NCBI GenBank assembly: GCA_015654695.1
Contig: JAATGJ010000085.1
Location: 1 to 52,563 of the forward strand
Direction of reading: 5' to 3'
Origin: Chitinophagales bacterium
Lineage (GTDB): Bacteria; Bacteroidota; Bacteroidia; Chitinophagales; Chitinophagaceae
DNA length: 52,563 bases
The number at the start of each line of letters is the position of its first letter. The stretch's first letter is position 1. The translations under genes and the position numbers were made by a program. This document shows, one piece after another, positions 1 to 7,821 of the stretch. Below the pieces are notes generated by a model. It was not told where the DNA came from and did not search any database. It worked only from the letters and a program-made list of their open reading frames with translations.

Positions 1-328
1 ACATTTGGATAGCTGCCATTGAAAATTTCATATTGGCCATCTGATGTCAATCTTAATCCCCACATGTCAGAATAAATCATGTATTCCGCAAAATAAAACC
101 AGTTTGGCCCATAGTCGCTAATATCCTTAACTGTATGATGTGGAAAATATCCTCTGTACAGCCAAAGCCATTGCAAAATAAATAGAACTCCTTAAAATCG
201 TCAGGCAATGGAAAATTAGTTTGTTTCTCAAATTGTAAGATTTCAGACTCTAAAGCATGGGAGTAGACTTCGATCCCTTCTTCACTATGCTTTTGTCTAA
301 TTGCCTCTATGAGTTCTTGAATTCGCAT
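1..328 (-). pseudogene. SUKH / SMI1-KNR4 family protein, frameshifted and cut by the window edge
   Basis: The reading frame starting at the ATG at 328 encodes a SUKH-like N-terminus (MRIQELIEAIRQKH, then FPLPDDFKEFYLFCNGFGCTED). It falls out of frame at about 130-165. The continuation is clear in a neighbouring frame, which reads DYGPNWFYFAEYMIYSD then MWGLRLTSDGQYEIFN and stays open to base 1. That second part is the usual C-terminal half of this fold, so one ancestral gene appears split by a single-base shift. SUKH proteins are often immunity proteins against secreted nuclease or deaminase toxins, but no toxin gene is visible here. A sequencing error in a homopolymer would look the same. 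A start at 370 is possible in frame, but 328 fits the family better. The C-terminal end lies outside the window. Confidence 0.6.
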
Positions 329-544
329 TGAAAGATTGATTATTGTAGCTAACAGTTGTATTTGTGCCAATATACGCTACCTTAAAATCGGATCAATATT
401 TTTAGCAACTTCTTTTCTAGTTGCTTATTCAACAATGTATTACCGTCTATGAAAAACGCAAATACAATCTGGCCTAAAATAAAAAAAGATGAGAGTTTGT
501 TATTGTTTTCAATGATTGAGTGCCAGAATAGTGGTTGTATATAT

Positions 545-931
545 TTAAAACCCAATCTCCTCTACCGGGTCCCAAAACAATTTTTCAAAATCAACTACGG
601 TATCATTCTTTACTTTAACGCCTTCTTTCTTTAATAATTTTTCCATAGAACCAGGAGGAGTAAAATGATGTTTGCCACTCAGCATACCATTGCGGTTCAC
701 TACACGATGTGCCGGTACTTTGGGTCTTACTTTTCCTGCACCATTCATGGCCCAGCCCACCATACGTGCAGACAGCTTTGTGCCAAGACAAGCGGCAATA
801 GCGCCATAAGATGTTACCCGGCCCCTGGGTATTTGCCTGGCTACTTCAAATACCAGCTCAAAGAAATTCTCATCTCTTTTACCAGATGGCTTTACTGATT
901 TTAATTTGGCTGTTGACTTTTTAGCAGGCAT
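545..931 (-). CDS. alkyltransferase-like protein (ATL, MGMT-fold, no catalytic Cys)
   Basis: This 128-residue protein has the DNA-binding domain of O6-alkylguanine-DNA alkyltransferases. GRVTSYGAIA (37-46) carries the conserved Tyr, ARMVGWAM (55-62) carries the presumed arginine finger R56, and PAHRVVNRNG (73-82) corresponds to the PCHRV active-site loop. The acceptor cysteine is replaced by Ala74, so the protein should not transfer alkyl groups. ATL proteins of this kind flip out and bind alkylated guanine and hand the lesion to nucleotide excision repair; that role is known for the family and inferred here. A Lys-rich tail of about 20 residues precedes the domain. The gene stands alone, with no ada or alkA neighbour. 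The family call is firm; the exact partner is unknown. Confidence 0.88.
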   Translation of the reverse strand: MPAKKSTAKLKSVKPSGKRDENFFELVFEVARQIPRGRVTSYGAIAACLGTKLSARMVGWAMNGAGKVRPKVPAHRVVNRNGMLSGKHHFTPPGSMEKLLKKEGVKVKNDTVVDFEKLFWDPVEEIGF

Positions 932-1003
932 ATAATGAAGATAAAAAAACTATCTGTTCAATAGTCCGCCTTTTGCTTTTAATTGGGAAATTTCTACGTC
1001 AAA

Positions 1004-1423
1004 TTATTTAATGGTCGCTACAACTGTATTCGTATTCGCCCTCTTGAGGTAAAGCAGTTCCCCTTTTGAAGAAGAAAAATGGTTAGCTCTTTCTTCATTG
1101 ACAAAGAGTTGCCATTTGATCAGCCCTTCATTTATAATTTCCAGCAGGCTTTTCACCTTAACGACCGACGAAGTGTCTTCGGCTGAGAAGTCGAACCAGA
1201 TCGGGGATTTTGAAAAATCAATGGTATGATCTATAAGCTTCTTTGTTTCTCCCATATAGGTCAGGAGTATGGTAGAGCTATCAATTATTTCGAGCGAGAC
1301 GCCTTCGTTTTGCTCTCCTGCTATATCCCATTTGCCCTTAATATCTTTAAAACATTTTGACTGGGTAAACCCTTCTGTGCAGAGTAAACTAAATACTGCT
1401 GCCACCAAAACTATCTTTCTCAT
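1004..1423 (-). CDS. secreted lipocalin-like hypothetical protein
   Basis: This 139-residue protein begins with a signal peptide (MRKIVLVAAVFSLLCTEGFTQ, cleavage near 21). The rest alternates short beta-strand-like segments (GKWDIAG, SLEIIDSSTILLTYMG, GELLYLKRA), which recall the lipocalin-like or META-type small beta-barrels common in Bacteroidota. The C-terminal strand ends in LYLKRA followed by a short tail. No catalytic motif is seen. It is flanked by the ATL gene downstream and by a 195-base gap upstream, so it is probably monocistronic. I do not recognise a named family; the fold suggestion rests only on the strand pattern and the position of the GKW motif. Confidence 0.7.
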   Translation of the reverse strand: MRKIVLVAAVFSLLCTEGFTQSKCFKDIKGKWDIAGEQNEGVSLEIIDSSTILLTYMGETKKLIDHTIDFSKSPIWFDFSAEDTSSVVKVKSLLEIINEGLIKWQLFVNEERANHFSSSKGELLYLKRANTNTVVATIK

Positions 1424-1618
1424 GATCTGTATTCATTTTCTTCAATGAATTACAATCATAGTTTGTGCCACACTCTACCAGGATGATAATCATCCTACCC
1501 AAAAATAAAAGTTATGCTTTATGGAGAATTTATACCCCGGTTTTAAGTTTATTATTACCCGGTTGGTAATCCATTACCCATTATAAACCAGGTCACAGGT
1601 TTAAAAAGAACATTGGAG

Positions 1619-1816
1619 TTATTTACCAGCATCCTCATTATTTTTCTGGCGGAGCAGTTCGCTTCGCCGAGGCTCCGGAACACTTTCATATTGAAAAGGA
1701 CAATGCAGGCAGCCATTACCACAACAGTATCCTCTTTCCAGGTGATATTGTTTGGTCAGTACGACATACCCGTCATCGTTAATATAATAATGAATACCTT
1801 CCGTTAACTCATTCAT
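1619..1816 (-). CDS. DUF5522 family small Cys-rich protein
   Basis: This 65-residue protein has the DUF5522 signature: a short strand region (YYINDDGYVVLTKQYHL) followed by ERGYCCGNGCLHCPF with Cys at 31, 32, 36 and 39. The cysteine cluster suggests binding of a metal ion, probably zinc. Its ATG lies inside the 3' end of trmB, with an 8-base overlap, which implies translational coupling. The function is unknown. Similar small proteins are found beside tRNA or RNA modification genes in Bacteroidota, which suggests but does not prove an RNA-related role. Confidence 0.85.
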   Translation of the reverse strand: MNELTEGIHYYINDDGYVVLTKQYHLERGYCCGNGCLHCPFQYESVPEPRRSELLRQKNNEDAGK

Positions 1817-2510
1817 GGGGCTTCAGTAATTGCTTTAGTTCTTCGTCTTTTTCTTTTCCGGGTAACTGTGCGGGTAAAGAAAAACTGAGGTAATGAATGC
1901 GGTTGCTCCCGGCTATATCCAGCGATTCATAATGGGTTTTGATTTTCAATTCATCCGGTATGGCCACCTGCTTATATACGTCATCACTATTAGTATGTAC
2001 AATACATCCGTACAAGTCAATGACCTGTTTGGTAAATTGATACAGGTCGGGGCTGTCTGTTTTTAAATGTATGAAACCACCGGGAACGAGGAACTGCTGG
2101 TATTGCCGGAGAAACTTTGGATGTGTCAGCCTTTTTTTTGCTTTCGACATCCGCAATTGCGGATCAGGGAAGGTGATCCATATTTCCGATACTTCATTGT
2201 TTGAAAAATAGTCACTGATCTGGTCTATCTCTATTCGCAGAAATGAGACGTTATGCAAATTGTTTTGCAAAGCTTTTTTAGCTCCTACCCAGATACGGTT
2301 GCCTTTCAGGTCAATGCCGATAAAATTTTTATCGGGATATAATTGTCCCAGGCCTACGGCATATTCCCCTTTACCACAAGCCAGTTCTAAAATAATTGGA
2401 TGAGTATTTTTAAAATAATTTTTCCATTTTCCCTGCATGTCGTGCGGGAACTGCAGCACATTACTCAAGGAATTCAGCTCTTCAAACCGTATCAGTTTCT
2501 TTTGTCCCAT
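1809..2510 (-). CDS. trmB: tRNA (guanine-N7-)-methyltransferase TrmB
   Basis: TrmB methylates N7 of G46 in the tRNA variable loop using S-adenosylmethionine. The 233-residue product has SAM motif I at 41-50 (LELACGKGEY), the acidic end of strand 2 at GIDLKG (65-70), and the family active-site stretch WITFPDP (111-117). In place of the usual PWxKKRHxKRR, the next residues are QLRMSKAKKRL, a form I associate with Bacteroidota. The start is placed at the internal ATG at 2510 (MGQKKLIRFEE), because the eight codons before it add nothing conserved. The gene is coupled to the downstream DUF5522 gene. Confidence 0.93.
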   Translation of the reverse strand: MGQKKLIRFEELNSLSNVLQFPHDMQGKWKNYFKNTHPIILELACGKGEYAVGLGQLYPDKNFIGIDLKGNRIWVGAKKALQNNLHNVSFLRIEIDQISDYFSNNEVSEIWITFPDPQLRMSKAKKRLTHPKFLRQYQQFLVPGGFIHLKTDSPDLYQFTKQVIDLYGCIVHTNSDDVYKQVAIPDELKIKTHYESLDIAGSNRIHYLSFSLPAQLPGKEKDEELKQLLKPHE

Positions 2511-2651
2511 GATCCCGTATTTACCGGGAGCCAAAGGTAAATTATGAACAGCTTATCCTGCTTATAAAATTTGCCGGGATCAATAATGGATGATCCCGGC
2601 ACTGCATTTGGATTACAAATACAAATTATTTTCTCAATAAAAATCAAGATT

Positions 2652-3233
2652 ATGAAATTCAGGAGTTTAAAATTAATAACAACAGCTATTATAGCACTTG
2701 CTTCTTGTGTCTTTATGCTGGCTTGTAATGATGAATCGGGAAATAATTCCTCAACTACACCCGCTAATGGGGCTGATTCTTCCGCTGGGGCCATGGGAGC
2801 TGATCCCGGAAGGCAGCCCAATGAAGCCGGAACAAAGAAAAGATTAGGTAAAGTATCTGCTACTCTACCAGCAGAAGCAGATGCCAATGCAAAAATGGAA
2901 AAGGATAAAATGGGATATTATAACTATACAGAAGTATTACCGGCTTATAAAGGCGGGCAGGCAGCATTGGAAAACTATATTAATAACAATATTGAGTACC
3001 CGCAGGATGCTATTGATAATAATATAGAAGGAACCGTTAGCGTACAGTTTGCCGTAGATGAACAGGGGGGCATTTCAAATGTCAGTACTATTGGTACTAA
3101 AACCGGCTATGGCCTGGAAGAAGAAGCGATAAAGGTAATCTCTAATATGCCTAAATGGACAGCAGGTCAGATAAAAGGAAAGAATGTAAAGACCTGGCGT
3201 ATCCTTCCCATCACGTATAAATTAGAAAGCTGA
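2652..3233 (+). CDS. lipoprotein with TonB C-terminal domain
   Basis: This 193-residue protein starts at the ATG at 2652 and has a signal peptide ending in a lipobox (FMLAC), with the lipidated Cys at 25. A low-complexity Ser/Gly/Ala linker (about 30-65) follows, then a TonB_C domain from about 105 to the end (EYPQDAIDNNIEGTVSVQF, then WTAGQIKGKNVKTWRILPI). There is no N-terminal membrane anchor with Pro-rich arm as in a true TonB. It is therefore a periplasmic or outer-membrane lipoprotein that carries the domain, a common Bacteroidota arrangement. It probably binds an envelope partner rather than energising receptors. No TonB-dependent receptor or ExbB/ExbD lies nearby. Confidence 0.8.
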   Translation: MKFRSLKLITTAIIALASCVFMLACNDESGNNSSTTPANGADSSAGAMGADPGRQPNEAGTKKRLGKVSATLPAEADANAKMEKDKMGYYNYTEVLPAYKGGQAALENYINNNIEYPQDAIDNNIEGTVSVQFAVDEQGGISNVSTIGTKTGYGLEEEAIKVISNMPKWTAGQIKGKNVKTWRILPITYKLES

Positions 3234-3270
3234 TCCGTATCATTTTTTTGTGAGTTAAGGTTTTGATAGA

Positions 3271-3403
3271 AAGAGGTTGTCTTAAAAGGCTTGTAATATT
3301 AATAGCCGGTAAGACGGGAAGTCGGTAAGTATAAAATACCAATCCAGGTTTTCTTTTCGTCTTACCGCCTTCCCGGCAAATAAGCTCTTTGAGGCAGCCT
3401 CTT
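3271..3403. repeat. palindromic intergenic repeat, copy A (MITE- or terminator-like)
   Basis: The element has terminal inverted repeats of about 22 bases (starting AAGAGGTTGTCTTAAAA on the left; the right end complemented starts AAGAGGCTGCCTCAAAG; 17 of 22 positions match). Inside are two GGCGG/TAAG-rich arms that pair imperfectly. The right arm, 3350-3380, matches 14890-14920 in opposite orientation with one mismatch in 31 bases. It lies between two convergent genes. It may be a mobile palindromic element, a bidirectional terminator, or both. Confidence 0.6.
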
Positions 3404-3421
3404 ATTTTGTAATGAATTCGT

Positions 3422-4348
3422 TTAAAATTTTACGAGTAAGCCCAGTCCCACCTGCGATCTGATCTGCATAGCGGGCGACTTTTTGTTTGGGCCAAACAGC
3501 TTTGCATCATCATCATAGATCAGGTCAAGCGCCCAGGTAGCTGATAAGACTTTTGATATCTTGGCGTTGAAAGCATTTGTCATATTCAGATCTATGTTCT
3601 GCGGGTTATGGCGATAGTTGGAAAAAAGATCCAGCCTTGCTTTATAGGTCAATACTTTATTGATCTCTTTCAGGTAAGAGATAGAAGCAAAAGCGCCAAA
3701 TTCAAAATTACTTTTCTTTCCCGGCGTTACACCATAATAACCTTTATTGGATAAAGCTGTATCCCTTACAATCACCCAGCGGGCTGTAACCGGGGAAAAA
3801 AAGATCGAGAGATCTTTATTGGGCTTGTAATCAAGACCAGCGCTCAGCAACAGGTATCCCGGTGACAGGAATGCAGAGGAAAATGTCTTTACGCTGTTTG
3901 AATAAGTATATCCTTTGAACAGTTGTGAACGAAGATTGATAAGTCCCGAAATACTTACTTTATTACTGATGCTATGGCCATATTTGGAAAGCAGGTCAAA
4001 GCGGTCATCGTTCTTGCGACTGCCGAGGCTGGTTGTTTTTACATAGCCTAGATTAAAATCAAAGGTATTGTCCCAGCTCTTTTTACCTTTTTTATAAAAA
4101 CCATACAGGCTTACGAGAGAATTAAGCGCTAAAGAAAAGTCTTCACCACCTGCGGCCCAGTTACTGAGAGAACCCTGTGCCAGGTTCAGGCTATAGAGCC
4201 CGCCGGTTCTCCAGGCTTTGGGTAAAGTATCATTCGGATCTTTGGCGATTTTTCTGTCGGTATCAGCACGGAGTTTTTTTACTGTTTCATCCTGGGCGAA
4301 AGAATGCAGGGTATAAAGCGAAATAACCAGGAGCAGAATTTTTTTCAT
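3422..4348 (-). CDS. DUF3078 outer-membrane beta-barrel protein
   Basis: The 308-residue product starts at the ATG at 4348 (MKKILLLVISLYTLHSFAQ, a signal peptide cleaved after about 19). The mature part matches the DUF3078 pattern: WRTGGLYSLNLAQGSLSNWAAGGEDFS, then alternating amphipathic strands with aromatic ends, finishing in a terminal strand QVGLGLLVKF with a C-terminal Phe typical of outer-membrane barrels. The family is widespread in Bacteroidota and has no assigned biochemical function. The upstream 24 codons open to 4420 are not conserved-looking and are excluded. A strong terminator for the next minus-strand transcript lies just upstream. Confidence 0.85.
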   Translation of the reverse strand: MKKILLLVISLYTLHSFAQDETVKKLRADTDRKIAKDPNDTLPKAWRTGGLYSLNLAQGSLSNWAAGGEDFSLALNSLVSLYGFYKKGKKSWDNTFDFNLGYVKTTSLGSRKNDDRFDLLSKYGHSISNKVSISGLINLRSQLFKGYTYSNSVKTFSSAFLSPGYLLLSAGLDYKPNKDLSIFFSPVTARWVIVRDTALSNKGYYGVTPGKKSNFEFGAFASISYLKEINKVLTYKARLDLFSNYRHNPQNIDLNMTNAFNAKISKVLSATWALDLIYDDDAKLFGPNKKSPAMQIRSQVGLGLLVKF

Positions 4349-4420
4349 AAGCGGTATTATAGTTTGAGCAAAATTAGATGTTTGATCTAATACCAATTTA
4401 TGATCGAAAAAAGAGAGCAT

Positions 4421-4453
4421 AAAAAAACCTGTAGATCAGACGAAATACAGGTT
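4421..4453 (-). terminator. Rho-independent terminator of the candidate ncRNA
   Basis: There is an 8-bp stem AACCTGTA/TACAGGTT (4426-4433 with 4446-4453) with a 12-base loop. On the minus strand it is followed directly by seven T residues (4421-4427). The T-tract is only on the minus side, so it ends minus-strand transcription coming from the ncRNA, upstream of the DUF3078 gene. Confidence 0.75.
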
Positions 4454-4630
4454 ATACTAACAATCAAATGAGAAAAACAGCTGTAGGGGGAGGGATCGAA
4501 CCTCCACGGAGCAGTTAGTTGTAGCACAAAGTTCAGTGGTCGACCCTGGTCGCTTATGTATTGCTACACTTGCGGCTCTATGCTATATTTATCCTGTTAC
4601 CTCCACCCCCGAGACAAGAGGGCATGTCTG
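4421..4630 (-). ncRNA. candidate structured non-coding RNA with a tRNA-like T-arm
   Basis: On the minus strand this gap folds into nested stems. GTAGCA/TGCTAC pairs 4562-4567 with 4521-4526, GAGC/GCTC pairs 4575-4578 with 4509-4512, and the hairpin CGAC-CAGG-GTCG is at 4541-4552. A tRNA-like T-arm GGAGG-TTCGATC-CCTCC occupies 4489-4505. A 5' GGGGG-T-GGAGG strand (4600-4610) can pair with the 3' CCTCCCCC. An intrinsic terminator follows at 4421-4453, and a TAnnTTTG-like box (AATTTTTG, 4632-4639) sits just upstream. No tRNA cloverleaf fits, and no tmRNA tag, SRP or RNase P motif is seen. The identity is unknown; extent is inferred from the box and terminator. Confidence 0.5.
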
Positions 4631-4639
4631 CCAAAAATT

Positions 4640-4875
4640 TCATCACCCCACAGTATTAATCACGGATGGAATGGATTTGAAAGATTACGCTGATCATTAT
4701 CAGTAAAACCTGTTTTTACCCTTCCTCCGTGTTTCAAAGAACATGAACATTGACAAGACAAAAATAGGCTCATTAACCGTTTCATTCCAAATTTTCCAAC
4801 AAATATTTAAAAAGTATAGATAATATTCAAAAAATCACTATTTTCAATGAACAAATCAAAAAAACTGTTTACAAT
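4640..4875. other. AT-rich upstream region of the Lrp gene
   Basis: Apart from the ncRNA, the 455-base gap between the open frame ending at 4420 and the Lrp gene contains no plausible reading frame. The last 100 bases before the ATG at 4876 are very AT-rich with several A-tracts and a TATTTTCA box (near TAnnTTTG), as expected for a promoter and an Lrp-type binding region. No exact operator can be assigned. Confidence 0.4.
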
Positions 4876-5343
4876 ATGGCGGGTAAATTAAATCTCGATA
4901 AACTCGATCTGCAGATCATTCAGCACATGATGGAAAATGCAGAAATATCGTATGCTGACCTGGGCAAAAAATTATTTGTATCAGGCGGCACCATTCATGT
5001 ACGGATTAAAAAATTACAGGAAGCAGGCGTAGTGAAAGGTACAAGACTTAGCGCAGACCTCAAACAACTCGGTTATGATGTCATTGCTTTTATCGGTATC
5101 TATCTAAAAGAAAGTTCGTTATACGATGCTGTTGCCAAAGACCTGCAGAAAATACCGGAGATTGTCAGGCTTAATTACACCACGGGCAATTACAGTATGT
5201 TTGCTGAGATCGTTTGCAAGGATATCTCCCAGTTAAGATTTGTACTGCACGATCAGTTGCAAAAGATAAAAGGCATTGAAAGAACTGAAACATTTATTTC
5301 GCTGGAAGAAAGTTTTAGCAGAAATGTAAAGGTGATCAGTTGA
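4876..5343 (+). CDS. Lrp/AsnC family transcriptional regulator
   Basis: The 155-residue protein has the standard two-domain layout. An N-terminal winged helix-turn-helix at about 5-64 (LDKLDLQIIQHMMENAEISYADLGKKL, then GTIHVRIKKLQEAGVV) is followed by a ligand-binding RAM/AsnC_trans_reg domain at about 68-150 (GYDVIAFIGIYLKESS, then TGNYSMFAEIVC). Such proteins form octameric discs that bind AT-rich DNA and respond to amino acids. The long AT-rich leader fits autoregulation. It stands alone, transcribed toward the polysaccharide operon but separated by about 150 bases and a hairpin. The ligand cannot be predicted. Confidence 0.92.
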   Translation: MAGKLNLDKLDLQIIQHMMENAEISYADLGKKLFVSGGTIHVRIKKLQEAGVVKGTRLSADLKQLGYDVIAFIGIYLKESSLYDAVAKDLQKIPEIVRLNYTTGNYSMFAEIVCKDISQLRFVLHDQLQKIKGIERTETFISLEESFSRNVKVIS

Positions 5344-5358
5344 GGGTATCATTTTTTT

Positions 5359-5391
5359 ATGAACCCGGCTGTATTACTGTCCTGGGTTCAT
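5359..5391. repeat. hairpin after the Lrp gene
   Basis: An inverted repeat ATGAACCCGG/CTGGGTTCAT (10 bp including one G-U) brackets a 13-base loop 16 bases after the Lrp stop. No T-run follows on the plus strand, so it is a weak terminator candidate at best. Confidence 0.4.
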
Positions 5392-5494
5392 CGAAGGATT
5401 ATCTTTCAGTGCAACGCTACCTTAGGGTTCTGTTTGCTGCCCAGCCAGGCCGATCAGCATATCCTTGTCATTTAATTATCAGAAGTAATCATTG

Positions 5495-6922
5495 ATGAAA
5501 GAAACATCCCGATTTTATTCATCACTAGGCCTGCTCATCCTGCTGAATGCTATTGTAAAGCCCCTCTGGATATTCGGGATTGACAGGCAGGTACAGAACG
5601 TAGCGGGCATTGAAACTTACGGAACTTATTTTTCTATACTCAGCCTTTCCTTTGTTCTCATGTTCCTGCTTGACTGGGGGCTTACCAATTTCTACAACCG
5701 CCAGTTGTCTGCAAAAGATCAAAACATAACAGACAGGGCCGGGAGTTTTATTTTTTTAAAACTACTGTTTACCCTCCTTTATACTGTGGTTATTTTTTGT
5801 ATCGCTTTTTTTACAGGCATCAGGCGATGGGATATTGTATTGTATGTAGTAGCGATACAGGCACTGGCTTCGATGTTTGTTTTTTTCAGGGCCATTATTA
5901 CTTCGCAGCAATGGTTTCAGACCGACGCATGGCTCTCTGTTCTTGATAAATTGCTGATGATATTGCTTTGCGGTACTTTTTTATATTTTCCTTCCCTGTT
6001 CGGAGCTATAACTATTGAACGGTTTTTGCTGGCGCAAATAGGCTGCATGGGATTGGCTGTAATAACAACACTGGTAATATTAGTAGTAAGGAAATTTAAT
6101 TTTTCTTTCCGGAGATTATGGCCCGAACGGTCTGTTTTTAAAGCGGCCCTGCCTTTTGCTATCCTCATCCTGCTCATGACTTTTCATACCCGCATAGATG
6201 GCTTTTTACTGGATCGTATCATCGGGCCCGGGGAAGCAGGTAAGTACGCCGGAGCCTACCGGTTACTGGATGCTGCCAATATGTTAGGATTTTTGGTGGC
6301 CTCTTTCCTTTTCCCCTATATAGCGAGGCATAAGGATGACCGAAAGAATATAACAGGTGTTATTCTGAATGTCCGGCATTTATTGATCACAGGTTCTGTA
6401 ACGCTTGCCTGTGTGGTTCTTTTCCTGGCGCCATGGATACACAAAACTTTATATCATCACGATGATGCGGGATCAGTAGCCATTTTACAATGGTGCCTTC
6501 CTGCATTGATCGGCTATTCACTCGTGCAGGTATATGGAACGGTAATGACAGCAACCGGTCATATTATTGCGTATAGTTACATTACTTTGATCTGCATTGT
6601 CATGAATGTCATTATGAATATCCTGCTTATCCCATCCATGGGAGCAAAAGGCAGTTGCATAGCGGCGCTGACCAGCCAGGTTTTCTGCGGAATAACGGTA
6701 ATGTGGTATGTAAATCAAAAATTAAAGATCAATATTGATCTCCGCTCCTTCTTAATTTATATTTTTATAGGCGGGCTGGTATGCGGGTTTTTGTATATAT
6801 CCGGTGATTGGCCCGTGAGCAAATGGCTGATCATGGCAGGAACGGGAATACTTGTTTTGATCCTGTTATGGCTTACAAAGCTAGTGGATGTGAAAAGCTT
6901 GAAAACACCCGGCCAGGAATAA
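5495..6922 (+). CDS. polysaccharide flippase (Wzx/MVF-like)
   Basis: This 475-residue integral membrane protein has about 12-14 hydrophobic segments and a polysaccharide-biosynthesis/MOP-superfamily layout. The N-terminal part reads GLLILLNAIVKPLWIFGID and ETYGTYFSILSLSFVL, and the middle motif GPGEAGKYAGAYRLLDAAN resembles the PxxxGxYxxa loop of O-antigen flippases. It probably moves lipid-linked oligosaccharide across the inner membrane. The ATG at 5495 is preferred over the TTG one codon earlier. It is the first gene of a three-gene operon with a chain-length protein (20 bases downstream) and an O-antigen ligase/polymerase, which supports the role. No glycosyltransferases are in the operon, so the glycan repeat must be made elsewhere. 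Confidence 0.85.
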   Translation: MKETSRFYSSLGLLILLNAIVKPLWIFGIDRQVQNVAGIETYGTYFSILSLSFVLMFLLDWGLTNFYNRQLSAKDQNITDRAGSFIFLKLLFTLLYTVVIFCIAFFTGIRRWDIVLYVVAIQALASMFVFFRAIITSQQWFQTDAWLSVLDKLLMILLCGTFLYFPSLFGAITIERFLLAQIGCMGLAVITTLVILVVRKFNFSFRRLWPERSVFKAALPFAILILLMTFHTRIDGFLLDRIIGPGEAGKYAGAYRLLDAANMLGFLVASFLFPYIARHKDDRKNITGVILNVRHLLITGSVTLACVVLFLAPWIHKTLYHHDDAGSVAILQWCLPALIGYSLVQVYGTVMTATGHIIAYSYITLICIVMNVIMNILLIPSMGAKGSCIAALTSQVFCGITVMWYVNQKLKINIDLRSFLIYIFIGGLVCGFLYISGDWPVSKWLIMAGTGILVLILLWLTKLVDVKSLKTPGQE

Positions 6923-6942
6923 TTACTCCTAAATGAAATTTA

Positions 6943-7821
6943 ATGCCTGATCTTTTTTATTTTCTTTCAAAATGGTGGAAGCAAATGCTTTCAGTTGTCG
7001 TGCTTTCGCTGTTGGCAGTGGGGACTATATTATTTTTGATACCGGCGCAGTATCTGTCTGTAGCTACAGCGCTGCCTGCCAGTTCCTATTCTGCCGATAA
7101 GGCAAGCATATTTAATACTAACATACAAACTTTGTATCCTGCGATAGGCATGCCGGATGACCTGGATGTGGTAGTAGGTACCGCTCAATTAGATACTGTT
7201 TATATAGCAGTGGCAGAACAATTGGACCTGGCTGCTCATTATAAAGTAAATGAACAAGGAGAAGCAGCAAAGCAAAAAGCGGCCTGGCTTCTGAAAAAAA
7301 ATACTAACGTTATCAAGAGCGACTACAGTGAATTGAAAGTAAAAGTGTGGGACAAGGATAAAAACATGGCTCCACAACTGGCAAATGCGATACTGGAAAA
7401 ACTAAATGCTATTCACCAGTCATTACAAAATGAAAGCAATGTTACCGTATTGAGTAATTTAAAAGCGGCCCGTGAAAAAATAGCATTTGAAACCGATAGC
7501 CTCACGAATTCACTGCAATATGATAGTGCAAACGCCTTGTTACGGTCAACGATCATAACTACGGAAAATATAAGAGCCAGGACCATGCGCCGGAATGTAA
7601 TGCTGGAACAACTGGTACAATATGAAAAGTTGATTAGCCAATATCAACTGATGGCTGACAGCAAGACCCGCGTTTTAATCGTTGTTGAAAAAGCGAGAGT
7701 ATCCAACTGGCCTGATAAGCCGAAAAAACTGCTTTTATTAACAGCAACTTTTGTCCTGAGTCTTTTATTTTCTTTTTTGCTTGCTTTATTGCTGGAGAAA
7801 AGAAAAACAGTTCAGCGATGA
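6943..7821 (+). CDS. Wzz-like polysaccharide chain-length / co-polymerase protein
   Basis: The 292-residue protein has the PCP topology: a transmembrane helix near 15-34 (MLSVVVLSLLAVGTILFLI), a large periplasmic part with a predicted coiled coil (about 150-245), and a second transmembrane helix at about 264-285 (LLLLTATFVLSLLFSFLLA). The segment before it contains VSNWPDKPKK, equivalent to the Pro-rich stretch ahead of TM2 in Wzz proteins. There is no C-terminal tyrosine kinase domain. It probably sets glycan length or couples flippase and polymerase. Its stop overlaps the next start (ATGA), showing translational coupling with the Wzy/WaaL-like protein. Confidence 0.75.
   Translation: MPDLFYFLSKWWKQMLSVVVLSLLAVGTILFLIPAQYLSVATALPASSYSADKASIFNTNIQTLYPAIGMPDDLDVVVGTAQLDTVYIAVAEQLDLAAHYKVNEQGEAAKQKAAWLLKKNTNVIKSDYSELKVKVWDKDKNMAPQLANAILEKLNAIHQSLQNESNVTVLSNLKAAREKIAFETDSLTNSLQYDSANALLRSTIITTENIRARTMRRNVMLEQLVQYEKLISQYQLMADSKTRVLIVVEKARVSNWPDKPKKLLLLTATFVLSLLFSFLLALLLEKRKTVQR

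Noticed and set aside
449-634. 61-residue plus-strand frame
   Set aside because: It mostly overlaps the ATL gene in antisense and its sequence shows no recognisable feature.
1424-1618. Hidden gene in the gap upstream of the lipocalin-like protein
   Set aside because: No frame with a start and protein-like composition on either strand; only AT-rich DNA.
4481-4610. tRNA gene on the minus strand
   Set aside because: A perfect T-arm is present, but the 5' strand does not pair with the expected acceptor end, the length of about 130 bases is too great, and no anticodon arm fits. Kept as a candidate ncRNA instead.
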